NCBI GenBank assembly: GCA_905221605.1
Contig: CAJNDS010002615.1
Coordinates: 229,001-292,252 of the forward strand
From: Symbiodinium natans
Taxonomy: Eukaryota; Sar; Dinophyceae; Suessiales; Symbiodiniaceae
Direction: 5' to 3'
Length of the DNA stretch: 63,252 bases
The notes under the pieces were generated by a model. It did not search any database. It was not told the origin of the DNA and saw only the letters and a program-made list of their open reading frames with translations. A program made the position numbers and the translations under genes. Shown here piece by piece: positions 41,915-54,366 of the stretch; position 1 is the stretch's first letter; each line of letters begins with the position of its first letter.

Positions 41915-43559
41915 GAGCTCTTAAACCCTAAACCCGACGATCTCTCTTTTTTTGGGAGCAGCAGGGGCATTGGCTGCCTAAACCCTCAACCCTAAATCCT
42001 AAACCTTAAGCCCTAAACCCTGAACCCTAAACCCTAAACCCCAAACCTTAAACAACCTTAAACCCTAAACCTTAAACCCTAAACCTTAAACCCTCAACTT
42101 CAAACCCTAAGCCCAAGCCCCTAAACTCCTGTGCCCGAGGCCTTGTCGCCACGATTCCGGAGGGCCAGCCGAAGGCTTTAAGGGTGAAGTGTCTTTCCTA
42201 GCCCTAAACCCTAAACCCTTAGCCCTAAAACCTAAACCCTAAACCCTGAACCCCAAACCCTAAACCCTAAACCCTAAACCCTAAACCCCACACCCTAAAC
42301 CCCTACAACCCTGACAGGACGATCTAGGATTTAGGGTTTCCAGGTTTCGGGTTTAGGTCCGCTAAACCCCTGGAACCCTGATTTTTAAACCCTGAACCCG
42401 ATACTCTCAACCCTAGTTTGTGTCGGAGGTAGATGGATGCAAGGATTGGGCTGCAAGGTTTGGCGGGGTTGAGGGGTATTCTGTTGCTGAGACAGGAGGG
42501 GTTTAGGGTTTTCGGTCTAGGGTCTGGGTTTGGGGTTTAGGGTTTAGGGTTTAGGGTTTAGGGTTTAGGGTTTAGGGTTTAGGGTTTAGGGTTTAGGGCT
42601 TGAGGCTTCTTGGGGTTTTTAACCGGGACGAAGCGTGGCAGGCTCTAAGATTTCTTAGAAAGCCATACGGCCTAAACGCCAGCCAACAATGAGACCCTTG
42701 AAGCAGAAGCAGCCAAAATGCGATGTCTGGGAAAATCCCATAAGCTCTGGTCAGGCCCTCAATTCAAAGAGAAGCACATATCCATAACACACATTTTCCC
42801 ATGCGTACTAAGCGGAAAATATCGGGATGTTTTCTAGGGTTGGTCTGAACATACCTTTAAGTTTCTTTTCTTGGCGACCTCTATTCATATCCGTGTAGAA
42901 CTCACAAAACTTAAGTTGTTTAGGGCACCCCAAACTGTTTAGGGCCCCCCAAACTCACCCCAGCCAAACTTATGGGGTAAAAAGAAGGACCCCTTTAAGG
43001 GACCCGTAATTGTCATGCCTACATACCTAGCCCCTAAATAACCCCTAAGGTCCCTGAAAAGGTCCATTGGCAAACCCTAGCCCTAAACCTTAAACCCTTA
43101 CACCCTAAACCCTAAACCCTAAACCTTAAACCCCTGCACCCTAAACCCTAAACCCTAAACCCCAAACCCTAAACCCCAAACCCTAAATCCTAAACCCTCT
43201 ACTCAGTTGGCCCAGGGCTTCCAGCTCGGTGGCTGCCCAACACTGGGGCTCGCAGGGCACAGGCCGGGCTGCCTAAACCCTAAACCCTAAACCCTAAACC
43301 CTAACCCGAAACCCTAACCCTAAACCCTAAACCCTAAACCCTAAACCCTAAACCCTAAACCCTAAACCCAGATAGCCTCAAACCCTCAGCCCTCAAGCTT
43401 GGGGCGACCCTAAACCCGTATAGGCGCTCCTCACGCTTAAAGAGCCACCTATGGATCCTCAGCACTGTTCTCTTGTCCCGAACCTTTTCCTCCAAATGTG
43501 GGATACCTTCATGTCGGTCTCCTTATAGGGTTTAGGGTTTGGGGTTTGGGGTTCATCTT

Positions 43560-43722
43560 AGGGTAGTTACGTAGGCCCTGTAGGGGCCCTTAATATGGCC
43601 CCTTACTCCTTGAAAGGGTTCCTGAAGTATGGGCGCTTGGGTTTTCTAGGGTATATGGGGGGTATATAAGGGGTCCCCTTTTGAGGGCCCATATCAAGCA
43701 ACTACCAACTACCCTCAGACCG
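43560..43722. repeat. Foldback element family E, copy 2
   Basis: AGGGTAGTTACGTAGGCCC... at the left and GGGCCCATATC...ACTACCCT at the right form a hairpin like that at 30310-30520. Confidence 0.7.
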
Positions 43723-45407
43723 TAGACCCAACGACTTTCACACGTCGGCACTTTCTGGAGGCTTGCCGCCTTCGGATGCACAAAGCTTCGCTGGCGCCTC
43801 AGGTTCGAAAGAAGATGCAGTCAGTGCTTCCGTGAGCTTCAGAATCCCAATGTATCTAAGTACCGAAGTCTTGCAAAAGGCTTTGCCGAGCTCCCCATCT
43901 TCATTGAAACAGATGGTGTCGTGCAGCCGGCCTGGCAGCAAAAAAACCGCGTTCCGTTGCCCTTTCCGATAGACTGGGTGGACACGTCTACGTTCAGGTT
44001 AGACGTTTGGCATAGTGGCATGGGACACTCCCGTCAGAATCCAACGCGTGAGGAAAGGGTTTTCGAGATGACTCTAGGTTTGGATCAGGGACTCAGCGAG
44101 TAGTTTTTTTGGTGTATTCAGTAAGATAACGAGGGTTTTCGGGTCTAGGGTTTAGGGTTTAGGGACCCCAATAAATTAGGTACTTCAAACCCTAAACCCT
44201 AAACCCTAAACCCTCAACCCTCAACCCGAAACCCGAAACCGTAAACCCTACACCCTCCTACATTGCATCTACTTGCGAAGTTAAATTCGGATCCTCCAAG
44301 TAGGGCGGTTGGTGAAGGAAGGGGTGGTGATTGGCGAACGCTGCACGAGCGCTAGCGCCCATTGGCTGGAAGCCCTCAGCCTTTTCCTATGGGTTTAGGG
44401 TTTAGGGTTTAGGGTTTAGGGTTTAGGGCTTAGGGCTTAGGGTTTAGGAATTTGCGTTTAGGGTCTTAATTAGTGGGTTTAGGGTCTAGGGTTTATGGTT
44501 TAGGGTCTCAAAACCCAAAACATCCCGAAGCCCCACACCTTACATCCTTCAGCCTTTATCTTGAAGCCTTGACTCAATCCCTTCCCCCCGAAACAGTCAG
44601 GTTTCGGGTTTCGGGTTGTGAGCCAGAGCGATGCGCCTTTCCCGCGTCCTAGCTGCAGCGAAACCACGGCTTTGCTACGAAGTGCCGTCCCCCTGGCCCT
44701 GCTTGCCGTGTTTGGGCGCCAGCTCGCGAGCACTACACCAGAATGTACGAACACAGTCAGCTAGATCCCTAAGCCCTAAACCCTAAGTTATAAGCCAATT
44801 TTTTATTGAGGTTGGTGGTGCCAATTTTGTTGAGGTTGGCAGATTGAGCCCCATGAACTCCATGCCCTTCAGAGAAGATTGACAAGTTAAGGCCCCGGCA
44901 CGCTCGCCAATCTACTCTCTCCTTGCGGGTTTAGGATTTAGGGGTGCAGGGTTTTAATTCCTAGACCCCTAAAACCTGGACCCATAAAATGCCCACAAAA
45001 CCCTGGACCCCGACACCTAAAACGCCTAAACCCCAAAAGCCCTAAGCTCTGACGCCTCTACAGCAAGCAAAGCCCTGAACAATATCCTACAACACCCCTA
45101 AGCAGAAACCCCAGTAAGCTTCAGTCCAATGCTTCAAAAAAAAGAATTAAAAGCCCGCTGCCTGGTACACTTCTTAGGCCCCAGAGTAGGCCCTTATTCC
45201 ATGGTTCAGGTTCCGTATACCCCCCTGAAAATCCAAAAACGGGCACCCTGTTTATTGCTAGGTTACTCCTGGGCCTACTAGCCTTAAACCCTAAGCCCTA
45301 AGCCCTAAGCCCCAAGCCCTAAACCCTGAACCCCAAACCCTAAACCCTAAACCCTAAACCCTGTTCATCACTAGGTTACTCTTGGGCCTAGCTTCTCTAA
45401 ATTGTGT

Positions 45408-45470
45408 GCCAGGAGCAGCTGGCCCGCGCCGCTCCTGAACGCGTTTGTTCCCTTGGGAGAGCCGGGTCCG
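45408..45470 (+). CDS. Exon candidate, possibly 5' part of the METTL9-like gene
   Basis: After acceptor TGTGCCAG the frame reads EQLARAAPERVCSLGRAG. A GC donor after CSLGR (phase 0) would fit the exon at 46419, but there is no motif to confirm this. Confidence 0.35.
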
Positions 45471-46418
45471 GGCTCTCAGAGACTCCCCCCCACAGTAGTT
45501 CGCGCCTTGGAACTAAGGAGTTTGGGGTTTAGGGTTTAGGGTTTAGGGTTTAGGGTTTAGGGTTTAGGGTTTAGGGTTTAGGGTTTCGCCCCTTGAACTG
45601 AGGAGTTTAGGGTTTAGGGGTCGAGTATGGAACAGCTGCCTAAGTTCTGATTCTGTGGGCCCGAATCCCAGATCCCTATGCAACCCTCCAGAGCCCGGTA
45701 CAAATTCACCCTTTCTGCCACGGTCCCCCATTCCACGCCAGTCTCTGAGTAAGCCAAAATTTCGACTAGAATTTGCGAAACCCTCAACCCTGAACCCTAA
45801 ACCCTAAACCCTTTTTCTGTCAGCAATGTTGGGTTCAAGGTTTTAGGGGGTTTAAGGTTCCAATGAGCCAATCTGCTTTGAGGCTGTGAGGAGGTCAGGG
45901 ACTGAGGCCCAAGACCCCATAGCCGAGCAAGATACCTTCGACGATAGTTTAGGGTTTAGGGTTTAGGGTTTAGGGTTCAGGGTTCAGGGTTTAGGGTTTA
46001 GGGTTTAGGGTTTGGGGTTTGGGGTTTAGGGTTCAGGGTTTAGGGTTTAGGCACGGTCCCTTAATATAGGTTTTATGGCAAGGAACCTGGCCAGAGACTC
46101 CAATACTCCCTACCCTTGAAGTTTAATTATGGTAGGGCTCCCAGTCTGATTTGAGGAAGATTCCTGACGTAAAGGGATATAGGGTTCTCTGCATATTGTC
46201 GATGTTGCTCGACTGAGACCCTAAGCCCAAAAGCCAAAACCCAAAAGCCTAGACCCCAAACCCCTAAACCTCTAAACCCTAGCCCCTAAACCCTAAACCC
46301 CGAACCCCAAACCCTAAACCCCAAAACCCTAAACCCTAAACCCTGAACCCTAAACCCTAAACCCTAGCCCTAAACCCTAAACCCTAAACCCTAAACCCTA
46401 AACCCTTCCATGTGGCAG

Positions 46419-46504
46419 CGCGCCGGAGGCCAGCCCAGCCCAGCAGCCCTGGAATTTCTCGAGACAGCGCCGCGGGTGGGGCTGCTCGGTGTGCCAGACA
46501 TGCT
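46419..46504 (+). CDS. METTL9-like exon a
   Basis: The acceptor is TGTGGCAG. It encodes RAGGQPSPAALEFLETAP then RVGLLGVPDM plus two bases; the donor GTTTAGGG is the telomere-type repeat itself. The phase fits the exon at 48600. Confidence 0.55.
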
Positions 46505-49500
46505 GTTTAGGGTTTAGGGTTCAGGGTTTAGGGTTTAGGGTTAGGGTTTAGGGCTAGGGTTTTGGGGGGGGATTGTTCTCATTTGAGTTTAGGGTTTGGG
46601 GCTTAGGGGGTTGAGGAGTTTAGGGTTTCAAAGTTCGGGGTTTTGGTGTTTATGGCTTCGGCTTCGGGGTGGACTTCCACCTACCATCAGCACGGTGTCT
46701 GCCATGATCGCGCTCGCCCTCTTACTGGTTGCACCCTACTTGAAGGTTCATGGTACTTACTAACCACTTATAACTGTACTTATAACCCTACTTATACTTG
46801 GGATAACCCCTATAAGGCCCTTTAGGGGTATTATCAGTAAGGTTATCAGTACAGTTCCAATTGGTTAGTAGGTACCATGAACCTTCAAGTAATGTTGAGC
46901 TATTGAAAGCCCTTGCGTAAACCCGAGGTCTTAAACAGTTTTTATCCTGAGCGCCCCTCAACACCTCAACCCCGAAAAAGAACCCACCACTCCCCCAAAC
47001 AAACGTGGAAAGCCACATAATCCCTTTTGAAAATACATGACTGTAGTCATTGTAGGACAGTCCTGGGGTTTCCATGTTGGTTTCCGGGCGGGTACAGTCC
47101 CTAAGGCACATGAACCCCACGTGTTCTTGGCCCCAGGGGCCTGTCTCAGGCCACGCTGGGGCAGACTCTGCTGCACCGGGGACTTTGCTGCCTCCCCTTG
47201 GCACTTCCGGCCCGTACTGAAAAATCGCACCAAGGAATGGGGTTCAGGATATAGGACTTAGGGTTTAGGATTTAGGGTCTAGGGTTTGGTGTAGGGTTTA
47301 GGGTTTAGGGTTTAGGGTTTAGGGTTTAGGGTTTAGGGTTTAGGATTTAGGGTTTAGGGTTTAGGGTTTAAGGCTGGAAGATGTGGAGGGCAGGAGAGAA
47401 GTCACGGAGCTGCTGCAACGCATGCTCAGCCTCACCATCTGCCAGGATGACTTTGACATCAATGCGCCCGGAGCCCAGAACTCTTGCAGCTTGCAGAAGG
47501 GATGGCCCCAAACCCTGAACCCTAGAACCCTAAAACCCTAAACCCTAAACCCTAAACCCAACACCCTAAACCCTAAACCCTAAACCCTAAAACCCTAAAC
47601 CCTAAAACCCTAAACCCCTAAACCCTAGACCCCTGGAAACCCTTAACCCTCAGCCCTAAACCTTAAACCCCTAAGGCCCTAAGAGTGTCCTGCTTGCGTG
47701 CACAGTACTTGGAGGTTCATGGGTAGTACCCACAGTAAGGTTATAAGTATAGTTACCATACTTATAGCCCTACTTATACCAGCCCATAAACCCCAAACCC
47801 TAAACCCTAAACCCTAAACCCTAAACCCTAAGCCCTAAACCCTTAACCCTTAACCCTGAACCCTAAGCCCTAAACCTTAAACCCTAAACCCTAAACCCTA
47901 AACCCTAAACCCCTAGTTCAGAGGCCTCCCGGGATCGCAGCTCCCGGTCGGGCCATGGTTGGGAGTCGCTTCTCGCGCTTGCTATGGTCTAGGGTTTAGG
48001 GTTTAGGGTTTAGGTTTTAGGGTTTAGGGTTTAGGGTTTAGGGTTTAGGGCTTCGGGAGGTTTAGGGTTCGGGATTCTCGGGGGAGTTGTTGTGTACCAA
48101 TGCTGCTGGCTCCACGATGGTCCCTGATAAGTGCCAGGTGGGGCTAGACCTCGAGCCTTAAGAGCTGTGATTTAGGGCAGTTTTTAGGGCTCTTTAAGGT
48201 TCTTAGGGATTCAGGGTGTTTCTGGTTGGGTTCTTGGGGCTTTCAGTGTTTTGAAGCTTTTGGGGGTGCAGGGTTAACATCGTCCCAGAAAGGGGCCCTG
48301 AGAAAATAACAAGTGCACAGGCATCTGCCACGATGTCTACGGGTGTGCGAGCCAGAAGCCCTAGACCCCGAAACCCTCAATCCCAAACCCCTAAAACCCT
48401 AAACCCCAAACCCTATACCCTAAACCCTAAATCTTAAACTCGTAACCCTAGAGCCCGAAACACCCTAAACCCTCAAACCCTGTTATGCTAAACACCCTTG
48501 ACACTCAAACAACACGAACCCTAAACCCTAAACCCCAAACCCTAAACCCTAAACCCTAAACCCTAAACCCTAAAGACCCAAAGAAAACGAGCCCAAAAGG
48601 TGGTTTGACCTGTATCCGTTGCACCTCTTCAGCCGCGAGCAGCTCGCGAGGCCGAAGAATACATGTACAGCCCAATGCCCATGTAGTTTGGGGTTTAGGG
48701 TTTAGGGTTTAGGGTTTAGGGTTTAGGATTAGTTGCTAAGCTGCTAAGGCCTAATGCTTACAGGGTTTAGGGTTCGCAGCCGAAGTATGCATTTTGGACA
48801 GCTATCAGGGGTGATGGGATTATGAGGGGGAAGTCTTGGTCACCATGGAGACTCCTGTAGTAGGTACCTCTTTCACCATCGGTCGATTCCCTATTTCAGG
48901 GCCCCGTGGCCGTGGTCACAAACTCTACTTGAAGGTTCATGGGACTTAATTAATAACCACGTATAACTGTACTTATATCCCTACTTGTAAGTGTGATAAC
49001 CCCTATAAGGCCCTTTAGGGGGATTATAAGTAGGGTTATAAGTACAGTTATAAGTGGTTAGTAAGTACCATGAACCTTCAAGTATTCCCTAAACCCTAAA
49101 CCCTAAACCCTAAAACCCTAAAACCCTAAAACCCTAAAACCCTAAAACCCTAAAACCCTAAAACCCTAAAACCCTAAAACCCTAAAACCCTAAAACCCTA
49201 AAACCCTAAACCCACAACCCTCAACCCGGTACGACTCTACGCCAAATCCCCGCTTCAGGGCCGACTGGGAGGTTCATGGGTAGTGCAAGGAGGGTTCTAA
49301 GTACCATAGGCTTATTTGCACAGCTGCCATACTCATAAAACCTTACGTTTAGGGTTTAGGGTTTAGGGTTTAGGGTTTAGGGTTTAGGGTTTAGGGTTTA
49401 GGGTTTAGGGTTTAGGGTTTAGGGTTGCCATACTTAGAACCTTACTTATAACTACCCACGAACCTCCAGTAGGGGGTTACTTTGCAGGCTCCTTGCGGCA

Positions 49501-52500
49501 GCACAGCTGCAGCTGCCAATACAGCGAGGCAGCCTGCTTGGGGGTTTACTTGAAGGTTCATGGTACCTACTAACCAATTATAACTGTACTTATAACCCTA
49601 CTTATAATACCCCTAAAGGGCCTTACAGGGTTATCCCAAGTATAAGTAGGGTTATAAGTACAGTTATACGTGGTTATTAAGTCCCATGAACCTTCAAGTA
49701 GAGTTTATGGTTTAGGGGGCTCGAAGTGCCGCACTTTTCCCGTGACTGGGACTTGGGCCCAGGGGACTTTGATTTTCACGTTCACGAGAGCTGTGCCGCT
49801 CGTTCCGGAAACCTGAAGCCCTAAGCCCCAAACCCTCAAGCCCTACATCCACAAACCCTCAAACACTAAGGGTTTAGGGTTGAGGGATTTTAGGGTTTAG
49901 GGTTTAGGTGGCAGACCCGGAAATCCGAGCCGCGGTGCAGGTCTCGATGTTGGCGTGCGGGGACCAAGTAACACCCAGAGGCTCCAATGCCTTGAGTTCA
50001 GGGGCATAGGGTTTTAGGGTTTAAGGTTTTGGGTTTGGACTGTACACCCTAAGCCCCTCAGTGTGACCGTGAAGTACCTAGGGACCCTGATCAGGTTTGA
50101 TGATGGCAGCTTTGTTTGGCACACTTTTTTTGTTGTATTGCGTGAGGTTGCTACAATGGGTGGTTCGTCAATCCTATGTTTGGAGGAAGCCATATTGCTC
50201 TAAATCCTAAACCCCAAACCCTAAACCCCAAACCCTTAACCCCAAACCCTAAACCCCAAACCCTAAACCCCAAACCCTAAACCCCAAAACCCTAAACCCT
50301 AAACCCCAAACCCTAACTCCCCACATGCGTTCCGAGGCCGGCGCCGGCGGTGTGTCGGAGCCCCTCCGCGAGGTTTGCAGGCACCCAAACCGTAAAACCT
50401 AAACCCTAAACCCCAAACCCGACACCCTAGACCCTAAACCCCAAACCCCAAACCCCAAACCCTAAACCCTAAACCCTAAACCCTAAACCCTAAACCCTAA
50501 ACCCTAAACCCAAACCTTGAACCCTAAACCCTAAACACTACCACCCTTTCAGGTCGCACAGATATCTTGTGGACTTGGGGTATGGACAGCCCTCCCTCCA
50601 CACGAGGCTTAACCCTCAGGTTGACGTTTAAGGTTTAGGGTTTAGGGTTAAGGGTTTAGGGTTTAGGGTCTACGGCTTAGGGCTTAGGGTTTAGGGTTCA
50701 GGGGGGCCTGTGTCCGCAGCGCCCCTTCCTGAAACCCTGCACCCTTCAACCTTACACCAAAAACCCCTAAACGCCCAAGCTCTTATAGACCCTCACATGA
50801 AGCCGCTAACGCCCCTAAACCAGCTGGACCCTCCAAAGCCCCAAGACCCCAAAATCCCAAAGCCCCAAAAGCCCCAAAAGCCCCAAAACCCCCAAACCCC
50901 AAAACTCCCCAGCACCCCAAAGCCCCAAACCGCACAAAGCCCCAAATTTATTTAAGAAACCCAAAGCCTCAAAACCCCAAGACCCCCAAGACCCCACAAC
51001 CCCCAAAACCCCCCAAACCCCCCAAACCCCCCAAACCCCCCAAACCCCCCAAACCCCCAAAACCCCCAAAACCCCCAAGACCCCCAAGACCCCCCAGACC
51101 CCCAAAACCCTCCCCAAACCCCACAAACCCCACAAACCCCCCAAACCCCCAAAACCCCCAAACCCCCCGGAACCCCCAAACCCCCAACCCTGAAACCTGA
51201 AACCCTAAACCCTAAACCCTAAACCCTAAACCCTAAACCCTAAACCCTAAACCCTAAACCCTAAACCCTAAACCCTAAACCCTAAACCCTAAACCCTTTC
51301 TAAACTCTAAACCCTAAACCAAACTTCCCGGCAAGGTCCCTGATTGCAGTGGAGACCTCCAAGGCCATGGCTCGGACCTTAAGGCAAGGGACTCAGGGTT
51401 TAGGGTTTAGGGTTTAGGGTTTAGGGTTTAGGGTAACTAGGACCAGGAGTAGGCCCTTCTTCCCCATTTTTGGGGGTTTAGGTTCTCTTAGAACCCCTTT
51501 AAACCAAAACGAGCGCCCTGCTTATTCCTAGGTTACTCTTGGGACTCAGGGCTGCTAGAGGCTTTAGGGTTTGTAGTTTTGGGGTTTAGGGTTTAGGGTT
51601 TTGGGATAGGGTTTAGGGTTTAGGGAGTTTTTAGGGTTGTAGGTTTTTAGTCTCAACATTAATAGGATTTGGGTTTTATGCGAATGGCTTCTAGGGGTTC
51701 TATTGTGTGAGCGGCTTTAATTCAGGCTTTTAAGGTATTACCCAAACCCTAAACTTTGGGATGTTCCCCCTTGTACTGACAGTCCTTAGTAGGGATTATA
51801 ATACGGGGTACTCTCATCCCTATGAAGGACTGGGAGTATAAAGGGAACATCCCTAAACCCTAAACCCTAAACCCTAAACCCTAAACCCTAAACCCTAAAC
51901 CCTAAACCCTAAACCCTAAACCCTAAACCCTAAACCCTAAATCCTAAACCCTAAACCCTAAACCCTAAACCTTAAACCCTAAACCCTAAACCCTAAACCC
52001 CCTAAACTCTAAACCCTAAACCCCCAAAAACCCCCAAAACCTAAGCACCGTTTTGCTGAAGGAATCGCGGCCACGAGACGTGGTGCGAAGACCTGGCCGC
52101 CACGGCCGCTGCCCGCTGCTCAGAGTTGCACGCGGGGGGCTGCCCCAAGCCCTAAACCCTAAACCTTCAGGGGCCCTAAACCCAAAGTCCTACATCCTAA
52201 GCCCGGGAGTCCTAGGCCTTAAGTAAGGGCACATCAGTCAGGCCTTAGGTTTTGGGGTTTAAAGTTCATCGCGCTCTTCGGGGTTCACGTACCTTCAAGA
52301 CAGGAGTTTCCTTTCCCCCCCCAAAGCAGAGAGCAAGCTGAGGGTGTGACCTAAAGGTGGGTTAGCTTATGAAGCACCTGGGCGCTATAGGGGTTATTTC
52401 GGCTGTTTTGGGGCTACTTATGATTCTGATGTCGAGTTGGCCCGTTCTTGGGGTGACCTCCTCGTAGCCCTGAAGAGCGTCTGGACAGGGGTGTGGTGAG

Positions 52501-54310
52501 CGGCATGCGTGTTGTCGCAAGAGCCTGGGTAGCTGTGAGTAGGGTTATAATTAAGTACACTAAATAGGGTTACCAGTATACTTACCATATTCATACTAAC
52601 CCTACCTTTAACTCCAAGTAGGGTTTATAGGGTTTAGGAACAAAATAGGGTTAGAAGCATAATTACTTACCATACTTATTAACCCTGCTTATAGCTCCCA
52701 GGGTTTAGAGGGTTTAGGAATCAAATAGGGTAAGCTATAAGCATAGTTACCATACTTATTAACCCATGTAACTCCAAGTAGGGCTTAGAGGGTTTAGGGT
52801 CAGAGTCTTGGGATGTTCCGAGGGCTTCGGGTTGAGGATGAAACCCTAACTCCCCGAAAGCTCTGAGAGCCCCAAAAGGATCCTAAAAGAGAGTAGGGTT
52901 TAGGGTTTAGGGTTTAGGGTTTAGGGTTTAGGGTTTAGGGTTTAGGGTTTAGGGTTTAGGGTTTAGGGTTTGGGGTTTGGGGTTTAGGGTTTGGCGTTTA
53001 GGGTTTAGGGTTTAGGAAGTTTAGGGCTAAGGGTTCTGTGTGAGAGGCCAGACGGGCTGAGGGCGGAGCCCTCAGAACTTCTGAAGAGCCATCTCGCGCC
53101 GGCGTTTAGGGGAGCTAGGTTTGGGGTTTAGGGTTTAGAGTTTGGGGTTTAGAGTTTAGAGTTTAGGGTTTAGAGTTTGGGGGTTTAGGGTTTAGAGTTT
53201 GGGGTTTAGGGTTTTTCGGGGCCCAGAGTAAACCTCCTGATGTAGCCAAGGCTCCCCACGATACTTGGAGGTTCATGGGTAGGTATAAGCCAGGTGATGT
53301 AGTACCCTAAATGGGGTTATAAGTATATTGCCCATACTTATAACCCCACGTTTAATTACCCATGAACCTCCAGGATAGTGTCATCCAAAAGGCTACCCCT
53401 AATTTCGGAAACCCCATAATACGCCAGCCGAATTTCAAAACCAAGACAGCCCCATGACCTTCGTAGGATAGGGTCCGGGAGTTTAGGGGTACAGAGTTTG
53501 GGCTTTTGGGCCTTAAAATTATAAGTTTTAACCGAAACTGTTGCGGATGAACTTAGATGTCAAGTTGTGATATGGTTACATTGTGTCCTTGTGATGGTAG
53601 CCGAAAGTAGCCTCGTCCCTACAGCCCAAATACCCTAAACACCGCACTGTATTCCTCAACCCTCAGCCCAAAACCCCTAACTTTAGAAACCCCTAAACCC
53701 CTAAACCCCTCAACCCTTCAAACCCTAAACCCCTAAACCCCTAAACCCAACCTCTCAAGCCTCAACCCCTCAACCCCTCAACCCCTCAACCCCTAAAACC
53801 CCAAACCCTAAACCCTAAGCCCTAAAACCTAGACCCTAAAGCCAAAACCTAAACCCTAAACCCCTCAACCCCTAAACCCTAAACCCCTAAACCCTGAAAC
53901 CTTAAGCTTCAGGCGAAGAGTTCCAGCTCGTAGCCATGCTCAACGTGTTGGATCGCTGCGCCAAGCCGAGGCGCGCCGGACAGGTGATGCTGTTTAGAGT
54001 GTTTAGAGTGTTTTAGGGTTTAGGGTTAGGGTTTAGGGTTTAGGGTTTAGGGTTTAGGGTTCTGTAAGTAGGGTTATAAGTACCCTAAGTAGGGTTGTAA
54101 GTGTAGTTGCCAGCCAGATATTTTCAACCCTACGTACAACTACGCATGAACCTCCAAGTAGGGCTTAGGAGCTTGGTTGTCGGATTAGATATTCACGGTC
54201 GTTTCCCAAAGGAAGAAGCTGGCTGGTTTAGGTTTCTTGCTTGGGGTTGAGGGTTTGGTGCTGGAGCAGCGTGAATCTGCGAATGAAGGGCTTCTGCAGA
54301 TGCACCCAGT

Positions 54311-54366
<56 letters not shown>

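Larger units (their letters stand above)
41296..46418 (+). other. Region without a confirmed gene
   Basis: It is mostly CCCTAAA/TTTAGGG tracts and foldback elements. Exon-like islands between CCCTAAA and TTTAGGG: 42134-42170 (RGLVATIPEGQPKA), 43206-43260 (LAQGFQLGGCPTLGLA), 44303-44392 (GERCTSASAHWLEALSLF) and 45408-45470. The first could be the C-terminal end of the glycosidase. None is confirmed by phase. Confidence 0.4.

Noticed and set aside
50815-51187. Gly/Trp/Leu-rich minus-strand proteins
   Set aside because: They are low-complexity CCCCAAA sequence without splice or coding signals.
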